This document shows, in pieces, positions 45,714 through 56,398 of a stretch of DNA of 64,000 nt; position 1 is the first letter of the stretch; each line of letters starts with the position of its first letter. Under the pieces are notes generated by a model that saw nothing but the letters and a program-made list of their open reading frames with translations, made no database searches and was not told the DNA's origin. The stretch is from Adineta steineri. Its lineage: Eukaryota > Rotifera > Eurotatoria > Adinetida > Adinetidae. The stretch lies in contig CAJNOI010000012.1 of the NCBI GenBank assembly GCA_905250115.1, positions 624,619-688,618 on the forward strand, written 5' to 3'. The position numbers and the translations under genes are program-made.

Positions 45714-46774
45714 ATGAATTTCATCTGTATCCTTTTTCTATCAAGTTTTCTACTTGTTTCAAGCAAGCAAGTAGTTATTTCTAATGTTATTCCACGATTA
45801 GATACAAATGGATCCTATGTAGATGCACATGATGGGTGTTTAGTTAAATTCAATAATACTTATTTCATGTATGGTACAGTTTACGGTAATTGTCATCAAG
45901 CAACAACCATTTGTGATGCTGTATGTGGTTATTTGAACAATACGTTTGCTTTATATATTTCAACAGATCTCGTCAATTGGACATTGAGTAGTAATAATGT
46001 TGTTCCTGAAGTTACTACAGATCATAACTACATTAATTATTGGATGCCAAATGTTGGTTATAATCGTCATACTAATCAATATGTTATGGTCTACTGGTCA
46101 AGCAAATATGGATTTAAAAATTCCATGGTTGCTCTTGCTGTTTCTTCAACACCTTTTGGTCCTTTCATGAATGTTCCACCTTTAGTGATGCAAGGAGGAA
46201 CAGTAATCAGTAGTACTACTGGCCTATTCGTTGACGATGATACTACAGCTTATGTTCGATATAATACACGTGATTCACCTTTGAGACATGTAATAGAAAA
46301 ACTTTCACCAGATTGGATGACAAGTACAGGGCAATTCTCTATTATTTTTGAGAAAGAAGATTATCCATGGTATGAAGGAGGCGGTGTCTTCAAAAGAAAA
46401 GGTATCTACTATACGATGTTAGGTGTTGATTGTTGTTTTTGTCAATGGGGTGGAGATGCGCGAACATTTATCAGTACTAATCCTCTTGGTAATTGGACTT
46501 ATCTCAGCGAATTAGATTATTGTGCTGATGGAAAAGCTCCACCAGATCATATAGATGGTCAGAATATCAATCCATGCTCACTTAATGATCCGTATGGAAC
46601 AAATTTCACAGTTCCTGCGCAACAATTCAATGTAGCTACTTTACCGATATCATCAGACGAAACTTTATACATGTACTATGGAGAAAGATTTCGTTCGAGT
46701 GACGATGGAATCAAAGGTCATGATTTCCAAGCTTGGATACCAATAGAATTTATGGAGAATGATATTCCAAAACC
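45714..46774 (+). CDS. secreted GH43-like five-bladed beta-propeller glycosidase (3' end in gap)
   Basis: At least 353 residues, cut by the gap at 46775. A signal peptide (about 1-18) precedes the propeller. GH43-type landmarks are DAHDGCLVKFNNTYFMYGT for the first blade with its catalytic-base aspartate, ISTDLVNWT, YWMPNVGYN, LFVDDDTTAYVRYN, and YEGGGVFKRKGIYYTML with the likely acid glutamate. A further DARTFISTNPLGNWTY strand follows. GH43 enzymes act on arabinan, xylan or related polysaccharides. A digestive or cell-wall-active secreted enzyme of bacterial or fungal origin is plausible. The bases directly after the gap (from 46875) do not show an obvious continuation of the propeller. Confidence 0.82.
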
Positions 46775-46874
46775 NNNNNNNNNNNNNNNNNNNNNNNNNN
46801 NNNNNNNNNNNNNNNNNNNNNNNNNNNNNNNNNNNNNNNNNNNNNNNNNNNNNNNNNNNNNNNNNNNNNNNNNN
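46775..46874. other. assembly gap of 100 N
   Basis: Exactly 100 N, a placeholder. It truncates the GH43-like gene. The sequence on the right may not be contiguous with that on the left. Confidence 0.98.
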
Positions 46875-48411
46875 TAGTTGACGATTTTTCGTTCTTCAGA
46901 AATATTGCCGGGGCATGGAAATAACTCCGTTCGATGCAGATTTCAATTCTACATCGAGGGGAAGAGTTTGTATGCTCGGGAAATCGTTGGTGAAGAAGGA
47001 ATGACGGATTATATGTCGATTGTGTGTTTTGTTTGTGGTGGTGTTTTATCGTTGATTTGGTGGGATTTTTGATTGAGGAAGGTTTTATGCTGACTTGGTA
47101 CATGCTTGGAGTAGCAGATGGTCTAAAAGTGTGTGTTAAGATTGAGTTTTGATGGTAACTAAGAAGTTTTGCATGGTAATCTATGGATATCATGGGTATT
47201 TTGTGGACGAAATCTGATTGGTTATTTTTTTGGTGGTGCTAACGTTTCGTGGTGCTAGCTTCACATCGATAAAATAAGCGAGTGTTATTTCAAGATAATG
47301 GAGATTGCCAATGAAAGAACGGAGAATAAACATCAACTAAAAATATTATCATTATTTTTTTTGTCACAGTGTCTTGAAGAGTTTATATGAAGTTTAGGGT
47401 GTGGGTTTGAGTGTATACTACTCATACCTATAAATACATTCACACTCACATCTACGCCCACCCTCAAGAATCAGTTTGTTGAATACTCCATTGAGAAGGC
47501 TATTCACTCGGACAATATGGAATTATTTCACAAATATTCATTTCATTTATCCATCCGGATATATAAAGACAATCATATTGAATTACAATACTATTTTAAC
47601 TATCAATTTCCCATTCTGGGTGATTCATATTTATTGTGAATCAATAATTATTGGTAATAAGAATATAACATAGGATAATATTCTTAAATGTGCCATTGCC
47701 TCTATCTTAATGTATTTCAAATGAATACAGTGTAGATGAATAATAAAAAATAGTAGTACATAGAATGCTTAGAGTTAGCATGATTTTCTTAAATATTTAT
47801 AGGCAGCGAGTAGTAAATGGAAAGCAATATTGAGAAAATAAAATGAGATGATTGATAATTATTTTAATGAGCTTTTTCCTATATAATCTCTTGAAATGAA
47901 ATTTTCGTTCATCAATCCTGTAAATATTACTTATTGAGAAATGCAATGTACGTCATTGAGATATACTGCAAATGAATAAAGTTTTTATTATTATTAAATC
48001 ATGAGACGTGTTTTTTCTTTGGATATCCATAAATATTAAAATTCTTCTTGAAAGATTCGAAAACATTGAAACTTGAAGCTAAATATTTAAGTATCTTAGA
48101 ATAGGCATGTCCCAAATCCAAATTATTTAGTTATTTTTCCAGCTGTCATTTATATAAGACTTCTATGCGTTATATATGTATATAGCCGACACAAATTGCA
48201 ATATAAACTGTTAATGAAGTCTGGATCTCTAATCCAAACTCAAAACCTACACCCACATTCATTCATAGAATAGTCTTATGATATTAACAATACTGAAGAA
48301 TATTTAACTTGAATAGCTATGAGCTTAAAAATAGACTAGTGAATTTATTTTTATAAAATTTACATGATTATATCATAGTATGAATGTAAAGTAACGAAGT
48401 AAATTGTAACG
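46875..48411. other. post-gap region and intergenic
   Basis: 46875-47300 has a somewhat higher GC content than its surroundings and is open for 64 codons on plus and for about 106 on minus. Neither translation shows a domain, so I do not call a gene. The foldback at 47396-47467 follows. A lone C-rich half motif (CCTACACCCACATTC) lies at about 48247. Nothing else seen. Confidence 0.35.
47396..47467. repeat. telomere-like foldback element
   Basis: Left arm AGGGTGTGGGTTTGAGTGTA, spacer, right arm TTCACACTCACATCTACGCC followed by CACCCTCAAGA. Confidence 0.7.
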
Positions 48412-48834
48412 TTATCGCCTTTTCTCACAAACTACTGCCGTTACACCACCTGCAGTAGCACTAGCTGCAAGCCCTACACCCACAGAAGTTGATGTAGCTA
48501 CTGCACCAACAGCCCCAGCAGATTGACATAGAGCAAAGATGCCTCCTGATGCTGTTGCTGCCGTTTGCATGGATGCTGCGATACTACCGGCTGCTACACC
48601 AGCCGATGTAAATCCCGCCAAACCTAAGACGGGTAGAATGGCCAGTGGAGCTGTTACAGCAGCAGTCGATCCAATTATACATGCTTTTGTTGTTGTAGAA
48701 CTTTGGTTCCATTTGGTTTTAGCAGTATTCGCAGCAGTTAAAGTAAGATTGCCAACGTTCTTTGACTGATTGAAAATTGAAGATGTTAAACTTTTTCCTT
48801 TATCGACAAATTGTGAAAGCATATTTTCACTCAT
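48412..48834 (-). CDS. ISG12/IFI27-like small membrane protein
   Basis: A single exon of 140 residues. The C-terminal 95 residues have the Gly/Ala/Ser-rich helices of the interferon-inducible IFI6/IFI27 (ISG12) family. The key signature is LGLAGFTSAGVAAGSIAASM, followed by FALCQSAGAVGA. The N-terminal 45 residues are polar (KGKSLTSSIFNQS). Vertebrate members sit in mitochondrial or ER membranes and modulate apoptosis and innate responses. In a rotifer only family membership is supported, not interferon control. The ATG at 48834 is the first in frame. Confidence 0.85.
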   Translation of the reverse strand: MSENMLSQFVDKGKSLTSSIFNQSKNVGNLTLTAANTAKTKWNQSSTTTKACIIGSTAAVTAPLAILPVLGLAGFTSAGVAAGSIAASMQTAATASGGIFALCQSAGAVGAVATSTSVGVGLAASATAGGVTAVVCEKRR

Positions 48835-49837
48835 CGAGTAAAATGTTATCTAACAAATAGATAGAAGCAGAGAATATATGTTAACTAACATCAAAAAGAA
48901 ATCATTTACTCAAAAAATAATATCTGAAACTTATAAGTTGAGAGTGGATGTGTAATGGATATAATACTCAAATCCACATCCATACCCAAATATAAAAAAA
49001 TGTATTTGTTTTAATACTATTTTATATATAACATATAAAACGAAAATGAAATGTAGGCAACAGCTTTTGTCCTGTTCGTCTGTGAGACTAGAGACAGAGA
49101 AACTGGCGACAAGACGCTATGAAATAAAGATATAATAATAACGTAAGAAAATAAAATCTTTATTTGTATATATTTTTTACTGACTACTAATGTGGGAAAT
49201 AATGCAAAACTAAAACAATTTTTTTGCAAAAAGAAATTGACGTCATCAATCTTTGTAATACACACATCCAACAATCAACAGATAAGAAAAAAATTGGTTG
49301 GTGTGCATATTCAACATTCGATACATACGAAGAGAAAGATGACGCTATAGTATGAATATGTATACATACTACGTTTATGAATAAAAACAAAAAAACTTAT
49401 TTAGAAAAATGAAATATTAGGATCTTTTCTATGAATCTTATGTTTGTCGCATATGAATGTATATTTTGATATATATGAGAGAGTAGTATTTTTGAAATCT
49501 ATTTTATTTTTAATATTACGAATTAATTGACATTCTTCCATGATTTACTTGATCTGATTATGAAAAGAGCGATTGCAATTGTATCTTTTTTTTTATAATT
49601 ATAGCCAAGAATAAAGGTATGATTATTAGAATATGTGTGAATGAGAATAAAAAGAGAGTATATGCATTCTCACCTACTCGAATATCCTTTTGATATAGAT
49701 ATTATTTTTGATATCATTGAAAAAATATCATCATGCTAGTTTCATTATTATTTCATCCAACTTAAGTGAATGAAAGTGATGCTCAACATTTTGTTAGATT
49801 TTTTATTCATATTATCTATTCAAAATGAAACATTATT
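48835..49837. other. intergenic with foldback element
   Basis: Upstream of the ISG12-like gene, with the foldback at 48938-48988 about 105 bases before its start. Two AT-rich minus-strand frames at 49017-49390 have no supporting signal and are not called. Confidence 0.4.
48938..48988. repeat. telomere-like foldback element
   Basis: Left arm GTTGAGAGTGGATGTGTAAT, right arm AATCCACATCCATACCC. Confidence 0.6.
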
Positions 49838-50311
49838 TCAATTAAATAGTGGTTTTCGATGATTTGCATAAGCAAATGGTGAGACACGTTCAGCATAATG
49901 AACATGAGGACCAGTTACTTGACCTGTATTTCCACTTTTAGCTATTTCTTGTCCAGCTTTAACTTTATCACCAGCTTTAACTAATTTTTTACTTAAATGT
50001 GCGTAGAGATGTTGAACAAGTTTGCCATTCGTATCTTTTGTTTCAATGATAACATGTGTTCCTAGAGCTGCACCCCAATTTAAATTCTTAACAACTCCAT
50101 CTTTTGTTGCTACTACTTTTGTTCCAATGGGACAAGCATAATCAGCACCTACATGATAACCAAGTACCCATGCTGAACCTTTCACACCATATGCTGTTGT
50201 TATTTTTTTACCAGGAACAGGTGATACACAATTTACTTGATGAAAAATACAATCAATGAAAATAACAGCAATAATAATGAATAAAACAGAAAGGTTCTGT
50301 GTAATAGCCAT
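49838..50311 (-). CDS. secreted M23 (LytM-type) metallopeptidase
   Basis: A single exon of 157 residues. A signal peptide or N-terminal anchor spans about 8-28. The zinc-site motifs of M23 are complete: GYHVGAD (H53, D57), LYAHLS (H105) and GPHVHYA (H136, H138). The zinc ligands would be H53, D57 and H138, with H105 and H136 catalytic. M23 enzymes cut the peptide bridges of bacterial peptidoglycan, so a digestive or antibacterial role outside the cell is likely. The family is essentially bacterial; presence in an animal with a signal peptide points to horizontal transfer. The domain is minimal, with no binding module attached. Confidence 0.9.
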   Translation of the reverse strand: MAITQNLSVLFIIIAVIFIDCIFHQVNCVSPVPGKKITTAYGVKGSAWVLGYHVGADYACPIGTKVVATKDGVVKNLNWGAALGTHVIIETKDTNGKLVQHLYAHLSKKLVKAGDKVKAGQEIAKSGNTGQVTGPHVHYAERVSPFAYANHRKPLFN

Positions 50312-51245
50312 AGCTTCTCAATTGTCGTCCAAATTTATGAAAAAAATCCTAAGAATATATATGAAATGAAATAAATGATTATTTTGACGTCTTAAAGTGA
50401 TTTAACATGGCTTATAAATATTTGATACTTTAGTGAAAATAGATTAATTCATTTTCAAAAACTTTGAATATCATATTTCAAAAAAACATACGTAAAAATA
50501 GATTTATAAATGAGTAGATTGAAAATTTACAATATCAAATAACCATTTCACAACATTGATACTAAGACTTTATTTTTTCTTTTTTATTCAAAATGAAATT
50601 GTTTTTGTGTATATTTAGAAAAGGTAACTAGAATAGTGTGTTGTAATTTGTCTATAAATTTAATCAAATAATATTGAAAAATATCATATTGGATGGATAC
50701 AACCATTCATATCTATATTTCAACCGTTGGCTGCAATGTTTTGATTGAAAACAAATGCAATTTTATCATACTTATACACAAAGTGTAATATTAATGAAAT
50801 AAAAAGATAGATTGTAAGTGATGAATTTTAAAGAATAGTTTTCAATATAAAAAAAATGAATAATTAAATTAACAATTCAATCGCAATAGAATCAGTATAA
50901 ATATCATACGTCAATCTAAGTAGTATAATTTAACAAATATTTTATCTTTTAGTCAGATGATTAGCGACTCCTTATACTTTGATATTAAGCGAATCATATT
51001 TTGTGAATTTCTTTCGTTTGTAAGAGTATGATTAGTTTACTTTGAATGTCTAGACGACAAGCACTTAGAATGGCAGAATAAGAATTTTTCAGTTATTGAC
51101 AGAAACGAAAAGAATTGAATTTAAGGTAGAAGAATAAATAATGACATGTAAAAAAAAGTCTATAACTACGAACAAGTAAAAACGCAGCATGTGCGACGTA
51201 AAAATGTAAAATATTTATTATGATTAACAAAAATTGAATTGTTCT
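50312..51245. other. intergenic, divergent promoters
   Basis: Upstream of both the M23 gene and the methyltransferase gene. AT-rich, with no motif I could assign and no gene seen. Confidence 0.4.
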
Positions 51246-52115
51246 ATGACAAAACCAGTTGTTCGATTTTCAATAGTATTTCAATCATTAGGTTGGATTC
51301 TATTATTTATATTTATTGTGATAATTTGGAATTATCGATTATGTTCACATGTAACTCATTTCAATAATAATGATAATGATTGTCAACAATCTCTTAATGA
51401 AAGTGATGGATTTATTTGTGAATCAAATTATCTTTGGAATAAACGTAAATATATTTATCAAACTCAAGAAAAAGAAAATTTAATAAGACGTCCAAACAGT
51501 TACTATTTTGCGTCAAATTGGGAACCGAATTTTCATTGTTCTCATGCTGAACGTATTGGAGCTATGGGTGATGGTGGGAAATGGATTTGTGATTTATTTC
51601 GAATGAAATCACAAAATAATTGTTTAATTTATAGTGCTGGATCAAGTGGAGATTTTTCTTTTGAAATTCATATGAAAAAAGTTCTACCTCATTGTGAAAT
51701 TCATACATTCGATAAAAATCGATATTTATGTCCAAAAAATACATGTATATTTCATCAAATCATGTTTGGTACTGATATTCAACTAAATAATTCCAAAACT
51801 TGGTCGACTATTATTCAAAAATTGAGCCATACACATCGATTCATCGATGTACTTAAAATTGATATTGAAGGTGGTGAATATTCATTTCTTCCACAGATAT
51901 TTAATTCAATAAAAAATATATGGCCACGACAAATTCTAGTTGAATTACATCCAATAAATGTTACTATTATTGAAGGTATATTCGATCTCATGCGTAACAA
52001 TAATTATGTTATTTTCAATAAAGAAAATAATGTTGACGGAGGACCTTATTTCTTTGAATATGGATTTTTGAAATTAAATCCACAATTTTTTCTTCATTCT
52101 TCATCGAAGACATAA
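51246..52115 (+). CDS. METTL24-like membrane-anchored methyltransferase
   Basis: A single exon of 289 residues from the ATG at 51246. One transmembrane segment (about 12-33) predicts a type II Golgi/ER protein. The domain shows the METTL24-like pattern. C-x4-ERIGAMGDGGKWICDL comes first, then CLIYSAGSSGDFSFE as the SAM-binding glycine loop and HTFDKN as the acidic residue of strand 2. DVLKIDIEGGEYSFLP marks the acidic strand-4 region, followed by ILVELHP. Targets of this family are poorly known. The gene lacks introns. Confidence 0.82.
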   Translation: MTKPVVRFSIVFQSLGWILLFIFIVIIWNYRLCSHVTHFNNNDNDCQQSLNESDGFICESNYLWNKRKYIYQTQEKENLIRRPNSYYFASNWEPNFHCSHAERIGAMGDGGKWICDLFRMKSQNNCLIYSAGSSGDFSFEIHMKKVLPHCEIHTFDKNRYLCPKNTCIFHQIMFGTDIQLNNSKTWSTIIQKLSHTHRFIDVLKIDIEGGEYSFLPQIFNSIKNIWPRQILVELHPINVTIIEGIFDLMRNNNYVIFNKENNVDGGPYFFEYGFLKLNPQFFLHSSSKT

Positions 52116-52239
52116 TAATTCTTAATTGTATATGATGTATTATTCATTTGATTTTATTGTTATTTTTGGTAACTCTTGTAAGATTAAGAAGAAGGAATAT
52201 ATAATTAATTAATGAAATAAATACAAAAGTGAAGAGTAA

Positions 52240-52409
52240 TAATAATAAAAGATTAGAACAAACAGAAATAGTTATTGATGAAGAAAATTGCATAGACGAT
52301 ATTGTTAAACTATGTGTAATTGAAGGTGATAATGACGATTTTCAATTACCCAAAGTTGATGATGGTGGAGTTTATGTCAAGAGAGTATCTTATGAAGAAT
52401 ATATATAAT
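52240..52409 (+). CDS. orphan coding exon, family not recognised
   Basis: An open frame ends at the stop 52407-52409. It reads KRLEQTEIVIDEENCIDDIV, then KLCVIEGDNDDFQLPKVDDG, then GVYVKRVSYEEYI. It is acidic, has normal codon use and looks like the conserved end of a protein. No initiator was found; an in-frame stop lies upstream, so a 5' exon or decay is implied. It starts about 125 bases after the methyltransferase stop but in an unrelated frame. Confidence 0.4.
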
Positions 52410-52429
52410 AAATATGATATTCATAAAAC

Positions 52430-52680
52430 TTATCGCAGGAATTTGAATTTGTATTAAATTGAACATTTGTACTCGTGCATTATTTTTATCTTTAATATAA
52501 ATATTTTCTTGATTATCGAAACTCATGCTATAAGGTTGATTTAATTGAGAAGATGTTGAACCTGCTTGTTGAGAACATCCAACTAAACATCTATATCCAT
52601 ATGGACTTGAACCAATAAAACGATTAGTATTTTGATCAACAATAACTAAATAATATAGACCACCAGATACTGTTCTTGTT
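52430..52680 (-). pseudogene. NHL-repeat protein fragment
   Basis: The minus strand encodes about one and a half NHL-type blades: GGLYYLVIVDQNTNRFI, PYGYRCLVGCSQQAG and LNQPYSMSFDNQENIYIKD-like, then NNARVQMFNL. These match the large NHL/beta-propeller proteins common in bdelloids. It is far too short for a propeller. Its 5' side runs into a foldback element (52686-52726), where similarity stops. I read it as a leftover fragment. Confidence 0.6.
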
Positions 52681-52685
52681 ACATT

Positions 52686-52726
52686 GTGTGGGTGTTGTAC
52701 TCCTCCCATATCCTCACCTACACCCT
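52686..52726. repeat. telomere-like foldback at edge of NHL fragment
   Basis: Left side TGTGTGGGTGTTG, right side CCTCACCTACACCC. It lies exactly where the NHL similarity ends. Confidence 0.5.
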
Positions 52727-52911
52727 TTTTATGAAGAACTACAAAATCAATCTCACTACTTTTGGACTGACGTAAGTATTTATTATTGAAAAGACAAAAA
52801 AAAATCATTATTATTATTCTCATCACTATTATTTCAGTATTAGCTTGTCAAAATTAAAAGAAGTCAGACATTTATATTCTTGCCGATATCCAGAATGAAA
52901 AATTCGTTCAT
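52727..52911. other. short intergenic segment
   Basis: No feature seen between the NHL fragment and the vWA gene. Confidence 0.4.
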
Positions 52912-54072
52912 TCAATGCGGTTCATCACTGACATCAACTGAACGATCAATAGCACCAACCAATGCTTTCACAACATATTCGCCATGCGAGAAAGGATAGT
53001 TAGCTCCACTGTGTTCAAGAATCCTTTGCTTTTCTGTCTCATAATCATTGGTAACATCAACATTTTGCATTATTTGATCCCACTTTTTCATGCGCTCGAC
53101 ACAACTAGGATCATCAGTACATAGTAAAAAGGAAATATGGGTGGTTTTGGCATTTCGCTCTTCTTGCATGAGACGTTCAAGTTCTTCTGGATTTTCTTTT
53201 TCATGTTCATCGGTGGACAGTCCATCTGTTGCTACGAAAACTAATAACTTTTTATCACGCCCACGACGTGCTAGTTCTGATTGGAAGATTTTTTTCAAAA
53301 CAGGCACCATAGGTGTCAAGCCACTTGGAGGTTCACTAAATGCTTGTTCAACAGTTCTCGGTTCTCTCACTCCAAGCAATTTTTCCCTGTTCAGGAAGTA
53401 AATATCAACACCGTTCGAATCGTATCTAACACCAATATCAAGTACAATTTTAACGAAATCGCGTAGTTCGTCCCACCGAGTGCGCTCAGTATCATCAACT
53501 TCTGTTCTCATTGAACCAGAATCATCGCACACAATCACGATTTCATAATCTCGAAGTCCTCGAAGATGATTCGCCGTTTCCGGTAATATTTTATATTTAC
53601 GAGAAATTTCGCAAATGATAGCGTTGTCTATAAAATTACAGATCAATATCAAATTTATAAACATATCATATAAAGAATATCATTTAACAGGAAACTATTA
53701 GATTTATAGAGATAAGAATGATCAAATGATTAACTACTAGTTATTCGAATAATACGCAATTTTATTTCTCATTCTAACTACATGCACTATCGTTCTTAGG
53801 GAGTTATTTTACTTCAGAAATGCACATACCGCTACTTATTTGTCGTTGTAGTGATATGTCGCCAGATTGATTGAGTTCATTTATTTCGCTTGCTGACATA
53901 CCCGTGCCTACAATGAAAAAACCACACAAAACAAAGAAAACATGTCGACAAAAAAGCCATCTTCACATTTACCGGTGCTATTCAAAGTTTGCTCAATTGT
54001 GTCATTATTAGTCGAATTAGAAGGGTTTGTATTCCTATTAGTATTTAAATGTTGTTGTCTGTTCGATGGCAT
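52912..54072 (-). CDS. von Willebrand factor A domain protein
   Basis: Three exons (53973-54072, 53830-53907, 52912-53627), all phase 1, give 297 residues. The first 33 residues are Asn/Thr-rich; exon 2 is short and polar. The vWA fold starts near 80 with YEIVIVCDDSGSM, a complete MIDAS DxSxS motif. PPSGLTPM supplies the conserved threonine, LLVFVATDGLSTDE the second acidic motif, and THISFLLCTDD a further strand. There is no signal peptide or transmembrane segment, so it is probably intracellular and acts in metal-dependent protein binding. Partner unknown. An in-frame methionine near 53664, within the intron, is not needed as start because the upstream exons join in frame. Confidence 0.8.
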
Positions 54073-54832
54073 TTCGCTATTTTATTCTATGAATAAATAC
54101 AAAACTACATATATTTAATGTAATGTAATACTTCTTAGTGATTGAGGGAGGTGGGTGAGTGTACTGGATATGAGTGTCTATATGGTAGGCCAAAAATTAT
54201 TGTTGGAAGTAGTGTTTTTCAATATGTTTTGATATTCACAATTTCATCATCAAATTGTTATAATGTGAAAATTTCCAAGGTTTTCGATTAGATAAAAGTA
54301 GAAAGGAAGAACAGAACGAAAATGAAAAGAAGTGAAGTTATAATCGAGATCTTTACAAGGGTCTACTGCACCATAAAAAGAAAGAAAGAAAAAGCAATCT
54401 TCTATAAAAAAAAACTTGATAAATTCACTGAAGAGCTATGCAAATATATAGTTGGAAGAAAAAAAAATGTTCTGCCTTGCTTAGCGGTGACAAGTTATCT
54501 TTGCTTTACCAGATAACAGGTAGCTGATATAATGAATATAACAAGGGTATGAATCTGAGTCTGGATATGCGAGAAGTACAACACCCATACCCACACCCTT
54601 CGTAATCATAAACTTTTCAATAGCTAATATATGTATATTAATCTGTTATAGATTCCCTCGGAAAAATATCATTAGAAACGTAATTCAAAAAAGAACATCG
54701 ATTTTTCAGTTGAATAATATTAGAAGACAAGATATGTATTTATTTAATTATGAAATAATTAATTAAAATTATAAATTAAAAATATTTTTGTTTTTTAGTT
54801 CAATGTTCGTTTTTTGATTGTGTGTATTTACA
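54073..54832. other. intergenic with foldback elements
   Basis: A G-rich half element (TTGAGGGAGGTGGGTGAGTG) at 54143-54162 has no clear partner. A complete foldback is at 54543-54600. A lysine-rich frame at 54322-54516 is not convincing and is not called. Confidence 0.4.
54543..54600. repeat. telomere-like foldback element
   Basis: Left arm AAGGGTATGAATCTGAGTCT, right arm ACACCCATACCCACACCCTT. The outer AAGGGT / ACCCTT ends pair. Confidence 0.7.
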
Positions 54833-56398
54833 TCAATCGTTGCGTGTTGATTTATTTGTTGAGTTTGCGAAGCAAATTTCGATTTTTTTTCGTATATTTT
54901 GACCATATTTATAAAAAATCAATGGAAATGGTAAACAAATCAATGTTAAAAATGCTGGTATAGATGTAGCCCAATGAATTCCTAATTTTTCATACATTTG
55001 ATTTGTAAATAAAAGAAAAACTGATCCAAAAATATATCGTGTTATCATATTAGCTGCAAATGCTGAAGCTGTATATATTGTATAGGTATCAATTAAATAA
55101 TTAAAAACACCAACAAAAATAGAAGTCATACCGAAACCAAAAGGTACACTTGCAATAACTGAAACAATCCAATGAATAGATGGAGAATTAGTCCAAGCAA
55201 ACCAAAATAATCCAATAGGTAAACAAATAGAACCAACTATAGCGGGTGGAAGACGAGTTTCAGGTAAAGGACATTGTGGATTATATTTATTTGTTGTATA
55301 ATTATATCTAATATTATCTAATATTGTATAAATAGTTGCAAGAATAATTCCAATTAAAACTCCAATAAAAGGTAATTCACCAATTCCTTCACTCCAATTT
55401 CGTTTATCTTGATAAACAATTGGAAAAGCATCAAGAAACATATGAAGAATTCCAAAAATAATTGCTGTATAAATTGAAAGAAGAAAAACAATTGGTTCAC
55501 GAAATAAAAGAATCCATGGACGTGAAAGAGAATTTTTAAAAAGTTTAACAAATTTTATCTCGCTTTTTTCTTCGAATTTTGAACGATAAATTTTTCCTGT
55601 TACATTTCTTAATTTTTTTGCTCTTTTACGTAGAATAACTGGACTATATGTTTCGGATAAAAATAAACAAATAATTATCCATATTATTCCACTAGAAATA
55701 GTCATTAGTCCTTCAACCCAACGCCATCCAATTGTTTCACCTACAAATCCTCCAACAATTGGTCCAATTATAATACCTAAAAATGTTGATCCAACAAATA
55801 TTGATAAAGGAATACCACGTTCAGATCCTTCAAATAAATCAGCAATAACACCTCCAGAATTTGCCATTGATGAAGCAGCAAATGATCCGGCAAAGAATCG
55901 AAGTATAATTAATGTCCAAATATTTTGTGATGCTACTGTACCACCAATAAATGTAACTAATCCACCATAAGTTATTATGAAGAGTAATCGTCGACCAAAA
56001 ATTTCGGAAAATGGTGCCCAAAATAAAGGTGTTATTGAAAAACTAAGAGTAAATAATGATAGACCAAGTATAATTAATTCATCACTTGCATGAAATTCTT
56101 CTTTAAGTTCTTTAAATGGACCAATATAAGCTGAAGAAATAAATATTATTACAAATGTTGCACTGTTTACAATCAATGTTAGAAACCATTTATAGAAATT
56201 CATCCATTTCTTAGGATTTTCTGGATCAAAACTAAGCCAATCAATTATAAATGGACTATTTTCATTTCCATCACCTTTATATTTTTCTTGTAAAAGTGTT
56301 TTAATTCCTAATTGTTTAACTTTCCATGGAAACCATGATACAATTATATCATTTTCGAATTCATTATGAGATCCATTTTTTAATAAATCATTTAACAT
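54833..56398 (-). CDS. MFS drug:H+ antiporter, fungal DHA1 type
   Basis: A single exon of 521 residues from the ATG at 56398. The cytosolic N-terminus of about 65 residues ends in DPENPKKW, the DPxNPxxW-type entry typical of fungal DHA1 transporters. Twelve hydrophobic helices follow. The loop after helix 2 has PFSEIFGRR, the fungal form of MFS motif A. Helix 5 has GPIVGGFVGETIGWRW, close to antiporter motif C. A long basic central loop separates the two halves. These proteins export drugs or metabolites across the plasma membrane using proton flow. The combination of traits is fungal rather than animal, and the gene lacks introns, so transfer from a fungus is likely (inference). Confidence 0.88.
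   Translation of the reverse strand: MLNDLLKNGSHNEFENDIIVSWFPWKVKQLGIKTLLQEKYKGDGNENSPFIIDWLSFDPENPKKWMNFYKWFLTLIVNSATFVIIFISSAYIGPFKELKEEFHASDELIILGLSLFTLSFSITPLFWAPFSEIFGRRLLFIITYGGLVTFIGGTVASQNIWTLIILRFFAGSFAASSMANSGGVIADLFEGSERGIPLSIFVGSTFLGIIIGPIVGGFVGETIGWRWVEGLMTISSGIIWIIICLFLSETYSPVILRKRAKKLRNVTGKIYRSKFEEKSEIKFVKLFKNSLSRPWILLFREPIVFLLSIYTAIIFGILHMFLDAFPIVYQDKRNWSEGIGELPFIGVLIGIILATIYTILDNIRYNYTTNKYNPQCPLPETRLPPAIVGSICLPIGLFWFAWTNSPSIHWIVSVIASVPFGFGMTSIFVGVFNYLIDTYTIYTASAFAANMITRYIFGSVFLLFTNQMYEKLGIHWATSIPAFLTLICLPFPLIFYKYGQNIRKKIEICFANSTNKSTRND

Noticed and set aside
46750..47193. Minus-strand frame that crosses the N gap
   Set aside because: It is an artefact of translating through N. 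The remainder shows no domain.
49017..49390. Two overlapping minus frames
   Set aside because: Hydrophobic low-complexity translation without conserved features; likely chance.
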